From Gammaproteobacteria bacterium (GTDB lineage Bacteria > Pseudomonadota > Gammaproteobacteria > Nitrococcales > Nitrococcaceae), in NCBI GenBank assembly GCA_030433275.1, contig JAUILK010000008.1, positions 1-64,000 on the forward strand: a stretch of DNA of 64,000 nt. Direction: 5' to 3'. The position numbers and the translations under genes were made by a program. The notes beneath the pieces were generated by a model. That model saw only the letters and a list, made by a program, of their open reading frames with translations, was not told the DNA's origin and made no database searches. Below, in pieces: positions 16,357-26,217 of the stretch (the first letter of the stretch is position 1; each line of letters opens with the position of its first letter).

Positions 16357-18714
16357 TTACTGCACGCTCACCGTCACCTTTGGGATGTGACCGGTGAAAC
16401 GCGACTCGCCTTCCGAGCCGATCGTCTCGACCACCGGCGTTGCAAGGTCAATACCGACATCGGCGGTCTCATCGGCCGAAAAGATATTTGGCTGCGTACG
16501 CGCGATGCGCCCCTCGCCCACCTTGCGGCCATTGACATAGAGCGTACCCATACCGCCCTTGCCTACGCCGCCGCCATCGTAGGCGAACTCGAAGCGGATC
16601 GTGGACTTGCCGGGTTCAAGCACTTCGTCAGCCGCAACCGTGAAACGCTGCAACCCGAGGAAGTTATAATCGTAGGCGGGTTTGCCGTCCTTGACGTAGA
16701 GCGCCCAACCGCCGAAGCGACCACCCTGCGCGATGATGACCCCGTTGGCCGTCGTGCCTTCAGGCACGACCACTTCCGCCGTGACGGTGTTGGACTTGTT
16801 CTTGATGCTGAGGAACACGTTCTCGGTCATACCGGTCATGCCGTCGGCCAGCGTCAGCGAGGTCCGCCCCGCCAGCAGCTCGGGGCGACCCACATGCTCC
16901 GCAACGATGCGATCAAACAGGCGATCGTCGAGCGGCAGCACATGATTCATCTCAGCCTCGTACATGAACAGCGCCTGCAGCGCGGCCAGCCTTTGCGGAT
17001 ATTTCGCCGAGAGATCATCCGTCAGGCTGAAGTCACTGCGGGTATCGTACAACTCCCAGACGTCATCGGAGAGCGCTCGACGCGGCTTGGCCTCCCAGGG
17101 TGCCCTGTGAATTGTCCTGGCCAACCAGCCGTCGTGGTACATAGCCCGGTTGCCGAACATTTCGAAGTACTGGATGATGTGTCGGTCCTTCGCTTTGGCG
17201 TCATCGAAGCTATAGACCATGCTGGTGCCGTCCATCGGCCGTTGCGGCACGCCATTGACCACTCTAGGCTCAGGCAGATCAGCGGCTTCAAGGACAGTCG
17301 GGGCGACGTCGATCACATGGTGGAACTGCGTGCGCAGCTCGCCCTTGGCCTTGATGCCCTTCGGCCACTGAATGGCCAAGTCGACCTTGGTGCCGCCATA
17401 GTCCGATCCGACCTGCTTGGTCCACTGGTACGGAGTGTCGAAGGCGACGGCCCAGCCCGCGGCCATATGCGGATAGGTTTGGGGGCCGCCCCACTGATCG
17501 AGGTGCTTGAGCATGTCCGACACCGTCTCCTGCACGCCGTTGAAGTAGGTCATCTCGCTGAACATGCCATTGCGGCCACCCTCGGCGCTGGTGCCGTTAT
17601 CGCCATAGATGAGGATCACCAGAGTATTGTCGAGCTGTCCGGTTGCCTCGACCGCCTTGATGAGCCGACCGATCTCATGGTCGGTCATCTCGACATAGGC
17701 AGCGAACACCTCCGCCTGGCGGGCGAACAGCCGCTTTTCATCGGCCGAAAGCGTGCTCCAATCGGGGATGGCCTCGGGCTTGGGTGCCAGCTCGGTGCCC
17801 TCGGGCGCGATGCCGCGCTCGATCTGGCGCGCCAGGATCTCCTCGCGCAGCTTGTCCCAACCCTGATCGAACTTGCCCTGCCAGTGTGCGATCCACTCCT
17901 TCGGTACATGGTGCGGCGCATGCGTGGCGCCCGGTGCATAGTAGACGAAGAACGGCTTGTCCGGTGTCAGCGCTTTCTGGTACTTGACCCAGGCGACAGC
18001 TTGGTTGGTCATGTCGGTCAGGAAATGGTAGCTCGGATCCTCCGGCAGCTCGACCGGATGGGTGCCATCATAGATGAACGGCGCCCACTGATTGGTCTCG
18101 CCGCCGAGGAAACCGTAGAACTTGTCGAACCCCCGGTGGGTCGGCCACCGGTCGAACGGACCGGAGACGCTCGCTTCCCAGGCGGCAAGCTCATGCCACT
18201 TGCCAAACGCGGCGGTGCTGTACCCGTTCAGGCGTAGCATCTCGGCGAGTGGAGCCACGTCTTGGGGTATCTGACCGGTGTTGCCGGGGAACGCCGTGCC
18301 GGTTTCGATGATCGAGCCCATGTTGGCGACATGGTGGTTGCGTCCGCTTTTCAGTGCGGCGCGTGTCGGTGAGCACACGGCCGTAGTGTGGAAATTATTG
18401 TAGTGCAGCCCCGCATTGGCGATGCGGTCGAAGGTGGGCGTACCGACCGGACCGCCGAACGTGCTGGTGCCGGCAAAGCCGAGGTCGTCGATCAGTACGA
18501 GCAGCACGTTCGGCGCACCCTCCGGGGCCTTGACCTCGAAATGTGGCGGTGGCTTCGCATCGCGCACGTCCAACTCGGTGTATGAGGGCCGCTTGGGCTC
18601 GAGGATCGGCAAGACGGTGCGGTTGAGCCCAACGTTCCCTTCCTGTGCGAACACCGCCGCGCTCCACAGACTCGCCAGCGAGCTGAACACCAAGGTTCGG
18701 TTGATCGTGCCCAT
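16357..18714 (-). CDS. secreted arylsulfatase (formylglycine-dependent)
   Basis: 785 residues. A signal peptide (LVFSSLASLWSAAVFAQ) predicts export to the periplasm. The sulfatase core has metal-binding LIDDLG at about 74-79 and the modification site CSPTR, with Cys114 expected to be oxidised to formylglycine. GKWHE and YGDNGTSAEGG follow. The C-terminal ~180 residues form a beta-rich extension seen in large arylsulfatases. These hydrolyse sulfate esters, and the natural substrate is unknown. No formylglycine-generating enzyme or anaerobic sulfatase maturase is encoded in the window, so maturation must come from elsewhere. The ATG at 18714 has AAGGA about ten bases upstream. Confidence 0.93.
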   Translation of the reverse strand: MGTINRTLVFSSLASLWSAAVFAQEGNVGLNRTVLPILEPKRPSYTELDVRDAKPPPHFEVKAPEGAPNVLLVLIDDLGFAGTSTFGGPVGTPTFDRIANAGLHYNNFHTTAVCSPTRAALKSGRNHHVANMGSIIETGTAFPGNTGQIPQDVAPLAEMLRLNGYSTAAFGKWHELAAWEASVSGPFDRWPTHRGFDKFYGFLGGETNQWAPFIYDGTHPVELPEDPSYHFLTDMTNQAVAWVKYQKALTPDKPFFVYYAPGATHAPHHVPKEWIAHWQGKFDQGWDKLREEILARQIERGIAPEGTELAPKPEAIPDWSTLSADEKRLFARQAEVFAAYVEMTDHEIGRLIKAVEATGQLDNTLVILIYGDNGTSAEGGRNGMFSEMTYFNGVQETVSDMLKHLDQWGGPQTYPHMAAGWAVAFDTPYQWTKQVGSDYGGTKVDLAIQWPKGIKAKGELRTQFHHVIDVAPTVLEAADLPEPRVVNGVPQRPMDGTSMVYSFDDAKAKDRHIIQYFEMFGNRAMYHDGWLARTIHRAPWEAKPRRALSDDVWELYDTRSDFSLTDDLSAKYPQRLAALQALFMYEAEMNHVLPLDDRLFDRIVAEHVGRPELLAGRTSLTLADGMTGMTENVFLSIKNKSNTVTAEVVVPEGTTANGVIIAQGGRFGGWALYVKDGKPAYDYNFLGLQRFTVAADEVLEPGKSTIRFEFAYDGGGVGKGGMGTLYVNGRKVGEGRIARTQPNIFSADETADVGIDLATPVVETIGSEGESRFTGHIPKVTVSVQ

Positions 18715-19415
18715 GAAGTGTCTTTTCCTTATTCTACGTATAAATCACGCCACATAATGCCGAGTTCAGCATTGCGGCTTGCCGCCATCGTCCGGACGCC
18801 CTCTCAAACTTAGCTGCCTGATGCGCCACCGACTATCGGACTTTGGTCTCACATTGCCTTGTAGCGCAGTGAAACCGTATCCGCAAGTGCGCAAGGACAG
18901 CCCGCTCTCAAGAAACAGTGCTGAAGGCGGCCATTTGCATCCCGTTGCCCTTACGGAGTGAATCTGCAAGCCCAGGGCTGCAGTACGTGCGTTGTTTCTT
19001 CGGGAACACCTGGTCTGCGCACGGGCTTGGGTGTTCAGTGATACTTGAAGGTAAGAACCGGTTTACAATGCCGGCTGGGCGGCTTTGACGCAGCCACGCG
19101 CGGGCAACCAGCCCGCTATGGAAATGCCATCGGACTCCATCTGAACGGAGTCGAGCAGTGAGTTCATTGCTATGCCGTTAAGATTGGCGAGCAGCACGCG
19201 GGAGTTCCAGGCAACCCCAAGGGCATCTGTCGCACCGGTGTCCCCACCCGCGCTATGCACTCGCTCCTCACTAAATCTTTTCGAAATCGCCGCTTGGGCA
19301 AGGCTTGTATGGACCACCCAAATATTATCAATGACAAAATAGCACAGCCTAATCTGCTCCTATCGGCACTCATGCGCTCCCGTATACATGACAGCGCTAA
19401 ATCGTGAAACGTCCC
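18715..19415. other. intergenic region with weak coding remnants
   Basis: About 700 bases upstream of the arylsulfatase. A minus-strand GTG frame at 19063-19317 (84 residues, Gly/Ala-rich middle, no recognisable family) may be a remnant of an exported protein. No repeat or RNA was recognised. The arylsulfatase promoter should lie near 18715-18850. Confidence 0.4.
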
Positions 19416-19535
19416 TTACGCAGACAACACGATGCCAACGGCATAAAAGAAACCCAGCGTCGTATAGAACAGACAAGCGATCAAGCCGGCGGAAAATGCG
19501 GCGATCAGAGGCGTGTCAATCGTTGAATACGACAC
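19416..19535 (-). CDS. possible small membrane protein (39 residues)
   Basis: A GTG start at 19535 has GAGG eight bases upstream and gives a 39-residue peptide with one long hydrophobic stretch (LIAAFSAGLIACLFYTTLGF plus a few residues) and a short polar N-terminus. It lies just downstream of the MoCF-domain gene on the same strand. It is too short to assign a family. It could also be the end of a decayed gene, since the frame stays open upstream into the neighbouring gene. Confidence 0.3.
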   Translation of the reverse strand: MSYSTIDTPLIAAFSAGLIACLFYTTLGFFYAVGIVLSA

Positions 19536-19620
19536 CGCGAAGCCCTCACTCGCGTCGGTCGCAAGCTCATGCCAGACCGGCAACGCCCCGCAGGGCTTGC
19601 CTCTGGACTGAAAGCAAAGC

Positions 19621-20388
19621 TCACCGCTGCAACTGCTCGACGGGCTTCCAGACAAAGCCGAGCGCCTCGACTCCGGCCTTGATTTCCTGCATGGCCGCAC
19701 CAACGGTGGCGAGAGGGCCACGCACGCCGAGCTCGAGTTCGTAGCGCCCTGGGTGGGTAGCCGGAAGGCACGACAGGCGCAGTTCGGGGTGGCGCGTCAC
19801 GAAAGCCTCCATGAGCGGGATCACATCGCTCTCGCGAGCGTTGAGCACAGTGATGGCCTGCTCGGTTCGCACGCCTGGCGCGTGCAAAGGCGCATAGATC
19901 GTGTCCAGCACCCATTCGATCATCGGCCAAGCCATACTCGGGAATCCGGGTACGAAGTAGTGTTCACGTATGTAAAAACCCGGCACCCGGTTCACCGGGT
20001 TGGGAATGATTTGGGATCCCTTCGGAAACTCGATCAGCCGCAAGCGTTGACTCGGCGCGACCGGCCGTCCAAAACGCGCCTCCAGCTCGCGCACACCGTC
20101 CGGATGCCGCTTAAGCTCGACTCCAAGCGCAGCCGCCGCGCTCATGCGCGTGCGATCATCTGGCGTTGCCCCGATGCCGCCACAGCTGAAAGCGATATCC
20201 CTGCTGGCAAAGCTCTCGCGTAATGCACGGGTCACCAGATCCGCGTCGTCGCCGACAAAGCGACACCAGGAGAGTTCAAGACCACGAACAGTCAACAGCT
20301 CGATGAGCTTGGTCAAATGCTTGTCTTGGCGCTTACCGGAGAGCAGTTCATCGCCGATCACGATCAAGCCGAAGCGGCGCTCACTCAT
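19621..20388 (-). CDS. MoCF/CinA N-terminal-domain protein (competence/damage-inducible protein A-like)
   Basis: 255 residues from the ATG at 20388 (AGGGA seven bases before). The molybdopterin-binding MoaB/Mog fold is recognisable from LIVIGDELLSGKRQDKH at the N-terminus and FSCGGIGATPDDRT at about 60-80. The C-terminal part (VPGFPSMAWPMIEWVLD) matches the second half of the CinA N-terminal region. The nicotinamide-nucleotide amidase domain (PncC) of full-length CinA is absent. Substrate is unknown in most such stand-alone proteins. It follows the HAD phosphatase gene by 94 bases on the same strand. Confidence 0.8.
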   Translation of the reverse strand: MSERRFGLIVIGDELLSGKRQDKHLTKLIELLTVRGLELSWCRFVGDDADLVTRALRESFASRDIAFSCGGIGATPDDRTRMSAAAALGVELKRHPDGVRELEARFGRPVAPSQRLRLIEFPKGSQIIPNPVNRVPGFYIREHYFVPGFPSMAWPMIEWVLDTIYAPLHAPGVRTEQAITVLNARESDVIPLMEAFVTRHPELRLSCLPATHPGRYELELGVRGPLATVGAAMQEIKAGVEALGFVWKPVEQLQR

Positions 20389-20482
20389 GGCCAGTCCCTG
20401 CGTGCCCCATCGCAACGGGTCTACAATTCGCCTTGAACATCCAGCCCCCAGAGCACGCCTGCGCATCACATCGAGCGAACGA

Positions 20483-21217
20483 TCAAAGCACTACATCCGC
20501 CGTCAGCATCGTACACAGCTCCTGCAGGTTCCGGCATTCGAGATAGGGAACGCGCGCCAGATTGCTGGGCCAGTCCGCAGCGTGACGGTTGAGCCACACG
20601 GCCTGCAGCCCGTTGCACGCTGCGCCGAAGACATCGCTCTCGGGGTCATCGCCGATGTGGACCACCTGCCGGGCCGGAACACCGGCCTGCGCGCCGACGA
20701 CATCGAATATGAGATGAGAGGGCTTGGAAGCACCCACTTCGACGGCCGAGACAACAAAATCAAAATAATGCTCCAGGCGCAGTCTCCGAACATCGGCATT
20801 GCCATTAGTCACCGCTCCGATAGGGAAACGGCCATGCAAAGCCTCCAATGCGGGGATAGCGTCGTCGTACAAGACAACTTCGTGGCGAGCTTCCCAAAAC
20901 TCCGTATACGTATCCGCCACCAGTGTGTCGAGCTCACGGTCGCGGTAACCGAGTGTCTCACCGGCCGTACGAAACACCGCTTTGCGCAGCTCGGTCACGT
21001 TGTGACGCAAAAACGCGTTTTCCGAAGCCAAACGCCGGTGCAGGTCGCGTAGCGCCTGCACCTCGAACCGCGCTCCAACTTCCGGGTAACGGGTGGCGAG
21101 GAAACGTTGGGCCCGTTCCTCCGCCTGCTCGATCACTCCGGTGAGATCCCAAAGCGTGAAATCAAGATCGAAAGTAATCGCCTTTACCGCAGCGCCAAAC
21201 CGCATACGCTCGATCAT
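20483..21217 (-). CDS. yigB: HAD-family phosphatase, YigB-like
   Basis: 244 residues. The HAD nucleophile motif reads FDLDFTLWD near the N-terminus. The second motif is AVTNGNAD, the lysine motif VGASKPSHLIF, and the acidic motif HIGDDPESDV, in standard order with a helical C1 cap between. The length and pattern fit YigB, which dephosphorylates the riboflavin intermediate 5-amino-6-(5-phosphoribitylamino)uracil and other small phosphoesters. Specificity is inferred. The start codon overlaps the dnaQ stop by four bases (ATGA), implying translational coupling with dnaQ. Confidence 0.85.
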   Translation of the reverse strand: MIERMRFGAAVKAITFDLDFTLWDLTGVIEQAEERAQRFLATRYPEVGARFEVQALRDLHRRLASENAFLRHNVTELRKAVFRTAGETLGYRDRELDTLVADTYTEFWEARHEVVLYDDAIPALEALHGRFPIGAVTNGNADVRRLRLEHYFDFVVSAVEVGASKPSHLIFDVVGAQAGVPARQVVHIGDDPESDVFGAACNGLQAVWLNRHAADWPSNLARVPYLECRNLQELCTMLTADVVL

Positions 21218-21951
21218 GCCTCCTCACCCGCCTCGCGCTCGAGCCGTCGCCACACGCAAGAGCCGCCCACCGCTTGATCCAACTCGTCCAACCACCGCCG
21301 ATGCTCGGCCTGCTCCGCCGGGCTAGCCTGCACCACCGGCAGCCGGGGCCGCGCGGGGTCGAGTCGGCGCATCCCGCCCGCGAGCGCCGAATCAGCGGAT
21401 AGTTTTGCGCCGCTCTCCAACGACAGCGCGGTCTGCCCGCCGGTCATGGCTAAGTAGACTTCGGCCAGCAATTCGGCGTCGAGTAGCGCTCCGTGCAGAC
21501 TCCGCTGCGCGTTGTCAACAGCGTATCGGGAACATAAAGCATCCAGGCTATTACGCTGACCGGGGTGGCGTTCACGCGCGAGCGCCAGCGTGTCCGTCAC
21601 CTGACAGTAATCGGTCAGCCGCCCCCAACTACCGGCCAAACGACTGAGTTCATGGTCGAGGAAGCCGACATCGAAGGGAGCATTATGAATGATCAGCTCG
21701 GCATCCCGGATGAATTCGATAAAATCCGAGGCGATCTCGCAAAAACGCGGCTTGTCGGTGAGGAATTCGTTAGTGATCCCATGCACCTCGATCGCGCCCA
21801 TTTCCACTTCCCGGTCGGGATTGAGATAGTGGTGAAAGGTACGCCCGGTCGCCCGGCGATAACACAGCTCGTAGCAACCGATTTCGATAACTCGGTGACC
21901 ATCCGCGGGCTCCAGCCCCGTCGTCTCCGTATCCAGCACAATCTGGCGCAT
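21214..21951 (-). CDS. dnaQ: DNA polymerase III epsilon subunit (3'-5' proofreading exonuclease)
   Basis: 245 residues, close to the 243 of E. coli epsilon. The three exonuclease motifs are present: DTETTGL at the N-terminus, HNAPFDVGFL, and HGALLDAELL (His-x4-Asp), the DEDDh arrangement. The C-terminal tail is helical and would bind the alpha subunit. The ATG at 21951 gives the family start MRQIVLDTE; the frame stays open upstream only because of overlap with rnhA. It sits 22 bases after rnhA on the same strand and overlaps yigB by four bases. Confidence 0.95.
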   Translation of the reverse strand: MRQIVLDTETTGLEPADGHRVIEIGCYELCYRRATGRTFHHYLNPDREVEMGAIEVHGITNEFLTDKPRFCEIASDFIEFIRDAELIIHNAPFDVGFLDHELSRLAGSWGRLTDYCQVTDTLALARERHPGQRNSLDALCSRYAVDNAQRSLHGALLDAELLAEVYLAMTGGQTALSLESGAKLSADSALAGGMRRLDPARPRLPVVQASPAEQAEHRRWLDELDQAVGGSCVWRRLEREAGEEA

Positions 21952-21973
21952 CGCTCGATTTACCCCTGCAAAT

Positions 21974-22417
21974 TCAGCCTCTTGCCAGCATTTCGTCGAC
22001 GCCTTGGTTTGCCAGACGATCGGCCTGTTCGTTTCCGGGGTGTCCGTCGTGTCCCCGAACCCACCGCCAGTCGATTTCATGATGCGCGGCCAAGATATCC
22101 AGGCGCTGCCATAAATCGGCGTTCTTCACGGGCTTGCGCTCCGCGGTACGCCAACCGCGGCGCTTCCAATTGGGCAGCCACTCGGTGATTCCGCGGCGCA
22201 GATACTGTGAATCGGTGGTCAGCACCACCCGGCACGGTCGCTTCAAACTCTCCAGCGCTTGAATCGCAGCGGTCAACTCCATGCGGTTGTTGGTAGTCTG
22301 CGCCGCGCCACCATACAGACTCTTCTCGTATCCTCCGTAACGCAGCACAACCCCCCATCCACCGGGTCCCGGATTGCCGCGGCAGGCGCCGTCGGTATAG
22401 ATTTCAACCAGCGCCAT
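21974..22417 (-). CDS. rnhA: ribonuclease HI
   Basis: 147 residues. The enzyme cleaves RNA in RNA-DNA hybrids, removing primers and R-loops. Catalytic residues appear in order: Asp in [11 protein letters not shown], Glu in MELTAA, Asp in TTDSQY, and Asp in NEQADRLAN; the basic protrusion NWKRRGW is also present. The start overlaps the end of the yafS-like gene by 14 bases, and dnaQ follows 22 bases on. In E. coli rnhA and dnaQ are neighbours but divergent; here they run in the same direction, forming yafS-rnhA-dnaQ-yigB. Confidence 0.96.
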   Translation of the reverse strand: MALVEIYTDGACRGNPGPGGWGVVLRYGGYEKSLYGGAAQTTNNRMELTAAIQALESLKRPCRVVLTTDSQYLRRGITEWLPNWKRRGWRTAERKPVKNADLWQRLDILAAHHEIDWRWVRGHDGHPGNEQADRLANQGVDEMLARG

Positions 22418-23138
22418 TCACTCGACTCCGAGCGCTCGGCTGCTCCAAACCATTCGGTACGACGGTCAGGCGTGGCCGGCTTACCGGCTGAGCCGGAATC
22501 ATACCGGTCACGCGCTTATGGCCGACCGTCAGATAAATGCCACCGAACCAACCCAGGTAGCGTGGTCCTACTTCTTCGAGCCGCCGCAGACGCCCGAGCA
22601 TGGCGCGGTTATTCACTGGGGGGCGGAAATACAACCGCTCCCGGCACTCGATTTTCAATCCCAGCAGCGTCATCCAATCCTCGATGCGCGCTTGCGAGCG
22701 ATAACGCCCCGTCCACGGCGGACCACAGCAGCGGCGCCTGGTGAACAGGTAGCGCAGGCCCCATAAGCTAAACGGGTTGAACCCTAAAACCAGCATGTGC
22801 CCCTCCGGACTCAGCACCCGTTCGCCTTCACGCAGGATCTGATGCGGATTATCGCTGAATTCCAGCTGATGGATGAGCACGACCACATCCATGGTTTCGT
22901 TCTGGAACGGCAGCTCAATCGGCGATGCGGCGATATCCACCGGTCCGCCCGGCCAGTTTTCCAACACCCACTGACGCGCGCCGCAGAACAATGCCGGACG
23001 TTGCCCACCACCGAACCCACCCACCTGCAACACACGACGAGCATAGAGACAAGCCAGTCGTTGACTGAGCAACCGACATTCAGCCTCGACCACGGAGTAG
23101 CCCAAAGGAGTACAGAACCACTCGTGAATGCCCTTCAT
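22404..23138 (-). CDS. yafS: class I SAM-dependent methyltransferase, YafS-like
   Basis: 244 residues from the ATG at 23138. A Rossmann methyltransferase core is indicated by [12 protein letters not shown] (motif I), a following acidic position, [21 protein letters not shown], and [16 protein letters not shown]. The position next to rnhA and gloB is that of E. coli yafS, whose substrate is unknown. A basic segment (FTRRRCC) lies in the C-terminal half. The rnhA start lies inside its 3' end. It is divergent from gloB, with about 240 bases between start codons. Confidence 0.85.
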   Translation of the reverse strand: MKGIHEWFCTPLGYSVVEAECRLLSQRLACLYARRVLQVGGFGGGQRPALFCGARQWVLENWPGGPVDIAASPIELPFQNETMDVVVLIHQLEFSDNPHQILREGERVLSPEGHMLVLGFNPFSLWGLRYLFTRRRCCGPPWTGRYRSQARIEDWMTLLGLKIECRERLYFRPPVNNRAMLGRLRRLEEVGPRYLGWFGGIYLTVGHKRVTGMIPAQPVSRPRLTVVPNGLEQPSARSRVNGAG

Positions 23139-23377
23139 AGCGCACAAGAACTCAAATCGGATCTGCAAACAACACGGCAACACCCAGGATACCGCGCCCG
23201 ACGATTGCCGTCAGCCGCTATTCTAACCGCTGAGCCCAGTTCCTAAATGCCGGTAGTTTCGTAACCCATCAGGTACTGGGAGGGCTGGCTCTGAAAACTG
23301 TAGGGACTCGATCCGTGAGAGTGCACGACCCGCGTCCGGGTTTATTCCACGACGTAAACTCGTTACCATCGGTCCCC

Positions 23378-24151
23378 ATGATAGATCCAGCATTTCCACT
23401 TAGGGCCTTCCGAGATAACTATATTTGGGCGCTGCACGATGCGCAGAAACAGCGCGTCTGCGTGGTCGATCCGGGCGATCCGGATCCTGTCCTGCGCTTT
23501 CTGAAACAGGAGAGACTCGAACTCACCGGCATTCTAGCAACGCATCACCATGCAGATCATGTCGGCGGAATCACACGGCTTTTGAAAGAACATTCGGTAC
23601 CTGTCTACGGCCCCGCCAAAGAGCCTATCCCGGGATTGACTCATCCGCTCGGCGAGGGTGATCGAGTACGCTTGGAGGCACAGGACCTCGAGTTCGAAGT
23701 CTTGGACGTGCCCGGTCATACCGCTGGACACATCGCCTATGTCGGGCATCAGATGCTGCTGTGCGGCGATACCTTGTTCGCAGCGGGCTGCGGCCGAATC
23801 TTCGAAGGCACAGCGGAGCAGATGTATACTTCCTTGTGCAAGTTTGCCGAGCTCGATAACCGTACACGAGTCTATTGCGCGCACGAATACACCCAGGAGA
23901 ACCTACGTTTCGCCGTCACGGTCGAACCTGATAACACAGCGGTCTGGGAACGTTATACACACATTCGAACCATGCGGGCCAACGACGAGATTACCTTGCC
24001 CTCCACCATTGGCATCGAGCTCGAAACCAATCCCTTTCTACGCCCCGATATCGCGACTGTGAAACGGTTGGCAGAGCAACATTCGGGCCGTAAGCTAACC
24101 TCCCCTGTAGACGTATTCGCCGCCGTGCGGGCCTGGAAAGACACCTTCTAA
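23378..24151 (+). CDS. gloB: hydroxyacylglutathione hydrolase (glyoxalase II)
   Basis: 257 residues. The metallo-beta-lactamase fold is shown by the metal motif THHHADH, then VPGHTAGHIAY, CGDTLFAAGCGRIFEG, and CAHEYTQENLRFA, which are diagnostic of glyoxalase II. It hydrolyses S-lactoylglutathione in methylglyoxal detoxification. The C-terminal glutathione-site lysine/arginine segment (GRKLTSPVDVFAAVRAWKD) is present. The ATG at 23378 starts the family sequence (MIDPAFPLRAFRDNY); the 21 codons upstream are not conserved in style. It is followed by mltD 91 bases downstream, as in enterobacteria. Confidence 0.95.
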   Translation: MIDPAFPLRAFRDNYIWALHDAQKQRVCVVDPGDPDPVLRFLKQERLELTGILATHHHADHVGGITRLLKEHSVPVYGPAKEPIPGLTHPLGEGDRVRLEAQDLEFEVLDVPGHTAGHIAYVGHQMLLCGDTLFAAGCGRIFEGTAEQMYTSLCKFAELDNRTRVYCAHEYTQENLRFAVTVEPDNTAVWERYTHIRTMRANDEITLPSTIGIELETNPFLRPDIATVKRLAEQHSGRKLTSPVDVFAAVRAWKDTF

Positions 24152-24242
24152 GCGTCCCTAAAAAAACTGATTCCAAACTCGATTCGGCTAGACTATGAAC
24201 ATATAGCTACAAAAATCTTAAGATCAATAAGGAGACTCGGGG

Positions 24243-25859
24243 GTGGGGGCAAACGCTTTGGTCGCAGGCGTAAGGGCGATCGGTGCGGGTTCGACCGCCG
24301 TATTACTGCTCGTCGGTTGCGCCCAAGTGGAAGTTGAGCACACCAGCTCAGATCCACCGCCGTCCGCTCAAGAGGCCGAAACTCACTCCCCAACAGAGCG
24401 CGCGCCGCAAAACGACACACCTAACAACCTTCCTGCGACAGCATCGCCTGACCATCCAGCCGATCTCTGGACTCGCATACGAAAAGGCTTCGCGCTACCC
24501 GAGGCCGGTGAGCAACCGTTGGTGCGCCAAGAAATCGCGTATTTCACCGGCCGTCAGGACTACGTGGACCGCGTCGCCAAGCGCGCCCGGCCTTATCTAT
24601 CCTATATCGTACAAGCGCTGGAGCAACGCGGCATGCCGACGGAGATCGCGCTGCTGCCAATCGTCGAAAGCGCTTTCCGCCCATTCGCTTATTCGGCGGG
24701 ACAGGCTGCGGGTATTTGGCAGTTTATTCCGACCACTGCGGAATACTACGGGCTACAACAGAACTGGTGGTATGATGGCCGACGCGATGTGATCGCCGCC
24801 ACCCAAGCCGCACTCGATTATCTACAGCGGCTCGACGAACTCTTCGCCGGTGACTGGTTATTGGCCATCGCCGCTTACAACGCAGGCGAGGGTACTGTCC
24901 TAAGGGCGGTCAAACGTAACGCCGCCCAAGGCCAACGCACGGACTTTTGGCATCTTGATTTACCCTTGGAGACCGAAACTTACGTCCCACGGTTGCTTGC
25001 CTTGCGCAGTCTCATCGCCACGCCGCTCGCCTATGGCCTGAGGCTCCCGACGATATCGGATGAGCTTCCGATTGCCGTCGTAGAAATCCGCTCTCAGATC
25101 GATCTGGCGCTGGCCGCGCAACTCGCAGGGCTTAGTGTTGCCGATCTCTACCAGCTCAATCCCGGCTACAACCGTTGGGCGACAGCGCCGGATGGCCCGC
25201 ACCGGCTGGTGTTGCCGGTAGACCGGGTGGGGCGATTCAAGCAAGGGCTCGCCGCAATCCCATCGGAGGAACGTGTGCACTGGCGGCGCCATCGGGTAGT
25301 ACGAGGCGACACGCTCAGCGGGCTTGCGCAGCGCTACCATACGACGCCTGCCGTCCTGAAAGCCATCAACGGATTGCGCAACAACCGCATCCGCACCGGC
25401 AGCCACCTGCTCATACCACTGAACCGGCGATCAGCCAGAGCCGCTGCTGCGGCGCTCAATTCGAACGGCCAGCGCGCTTCGAATCGGCCAACGATCTACA
25501 CCATCCAGCGCGGTGATAGCCTATGGGGAATCGCTCAGGCACACCAGACCACGGTGAGCCAGCTCTGCCGTTTGAATCAAATCGCTCCAGACAGTGCGCT
25601 CCATCCAGGCCAGACCCTGGTCCTGGGAAAAGCACGATCAAGCGCAGCCGCCTTAGCCAACATGCAGCATTCAGAGGCGATCCAGCTAGTCCGGTATACG
25701 GTCCAACGCGGTGACTCGCTCTATCAAATCGCCCAACGCTTCAAGGTGACCGTCGGCGAACTGCGGCACTGGAACGACCTGCCCAAGGGGCAATTCCTGC
25801 AGCCCGGCCAGAGACTGCAACTGCACGTGGACGTCACCCATCTCAGCGACCGGCGCTGA
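24243..25859 (+). CDS. mltD: membrane-bound lytic murein transglycosylase D with three LysM domains
   Basis: 538 residues. The GTG start has AAGGAG eleven bases upstream. A lipobox LLLVGC puts the lipidated Cys at residue 26, so it is an envelope lipoprotein. The SLT domain spans about 115-230 with the catalytic Glu142 in PIVESAF and the motif AAGIWQFIPTTA. Three LysM peptidoglycan-binding domains follow at about 307-352, 420-463 and 483-527, each recognisable from VxxGDSLxxIAQ. The enzyme cleaves glycan strands to make 1,6-anhydromuropeptides. Gene order gloB-mltD matches E. coli, though there mltD precedes gloB. Confidence 0.94.
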   Translation: MGANALVAGVRAIGAGSTAVLLLVGCAQVEVEHTSSDPPPSAQEAETHSPTERAPQNDTPNNLPATASPDHPADLWTRIRKGFALPEAGEQPLVRQEIAYFTGRQDYVDRVAKRARPYLSYIVQALEQRGMPTEIALLPIVESAFRPFAYSAGQAAGIWQFIPTTAEYYGLQQNWWYDGRRDVIAATQAALDYLQRLDELFAGDWLLAIAAYNAGEGTVLRAVKRNAAQGQRTDFWHLDLPLETETYVPRLLALRSLIATPLAYGLRLPTISDELPIAVVEIRSQIDLALAAQLAGLSVADLYQLNPGYNRWATAPDGPHRLVLPVDRVGRFKQGLAAIPSEERVHWRRHRVVRGDTLSGLAQRYHTTPAVLKAINGLRNNRIRTGSHLLIPLNRRSARAAAAALNSNGQRASNRPTIYTIQRGDSLWGIAQAHQTTVSQLCRLNQIAPDSALHPGQTLVLGKARSSAAALANMQHSEAIQLVRYTVQRGDSLYQIAQRFKVTVGELRHWNDLPKGQFLQPGQRLQLHVDVTHLSDRR

Positions 25860-25929
25860 TATCCGCAGGCTGCAGAACCCTCAACAAAACCCATCTTGCA
25901 GATGGTTCTCTACCCTAGCGGAGGTAAAC

Positions 25930-26217
25930 TCAACGTACTCGAGCGGAAGTCTCCGTGCCGTCTGGAAGCGTGATGTTGAGCTCTAAAACCTCGCAATCAC
26001 CTTCTTGATCCAGCTGCATGCGCACAGCGTTGCGGTCAACCTGAATATACTTTCGAACAACCGCCAGCAGTTCATCCTGCAGCATGGGCAGATAGTCTGG
26101 CCCCCCAGCGCACTGCAGGCGTTCGCGGGCGACGATGATCTGCAGCCGCTCCTTGGCGCGCGCCGCACTCGACGCATTTTTTTTGCGCTGGGAGCGGAAA
26201 TAGCTCAAAAAACTCAT
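25930..26217 (-). CDS. minE: cell division topological specificity factor MinE
   Basis: 95 residues. It drives MinD ATPase cycling and pole-to-pole oscillation. The N-terminal membrane-targeting amphipathic segment (MSFLSYF) is followed by the MinD-binding region (AKERLQIIVARER) and the C-terminal dimerisation domain (LPMLQDELLAVVRKYIQVD, then NITLPDG). The start overlaps the minD stop by four bases. It is the last gene of minC-minD-minE. Confidence 0.95.
   Translation of the reverse strand: MSFLSYFRSQRKKNASSAARAKERLQIIVARERLQCAGGPDYLPMLQDELLAVVRKYIQVDRNAVRMQLDQEGDCEVLELNITLPDGTETSARVR

Noticed and set aside
16387-18237. 616-codon plus-strand frame antisense to the arylsulfatase
   Set aside because: Antisense shadow of a well-supported sulfatase gene.
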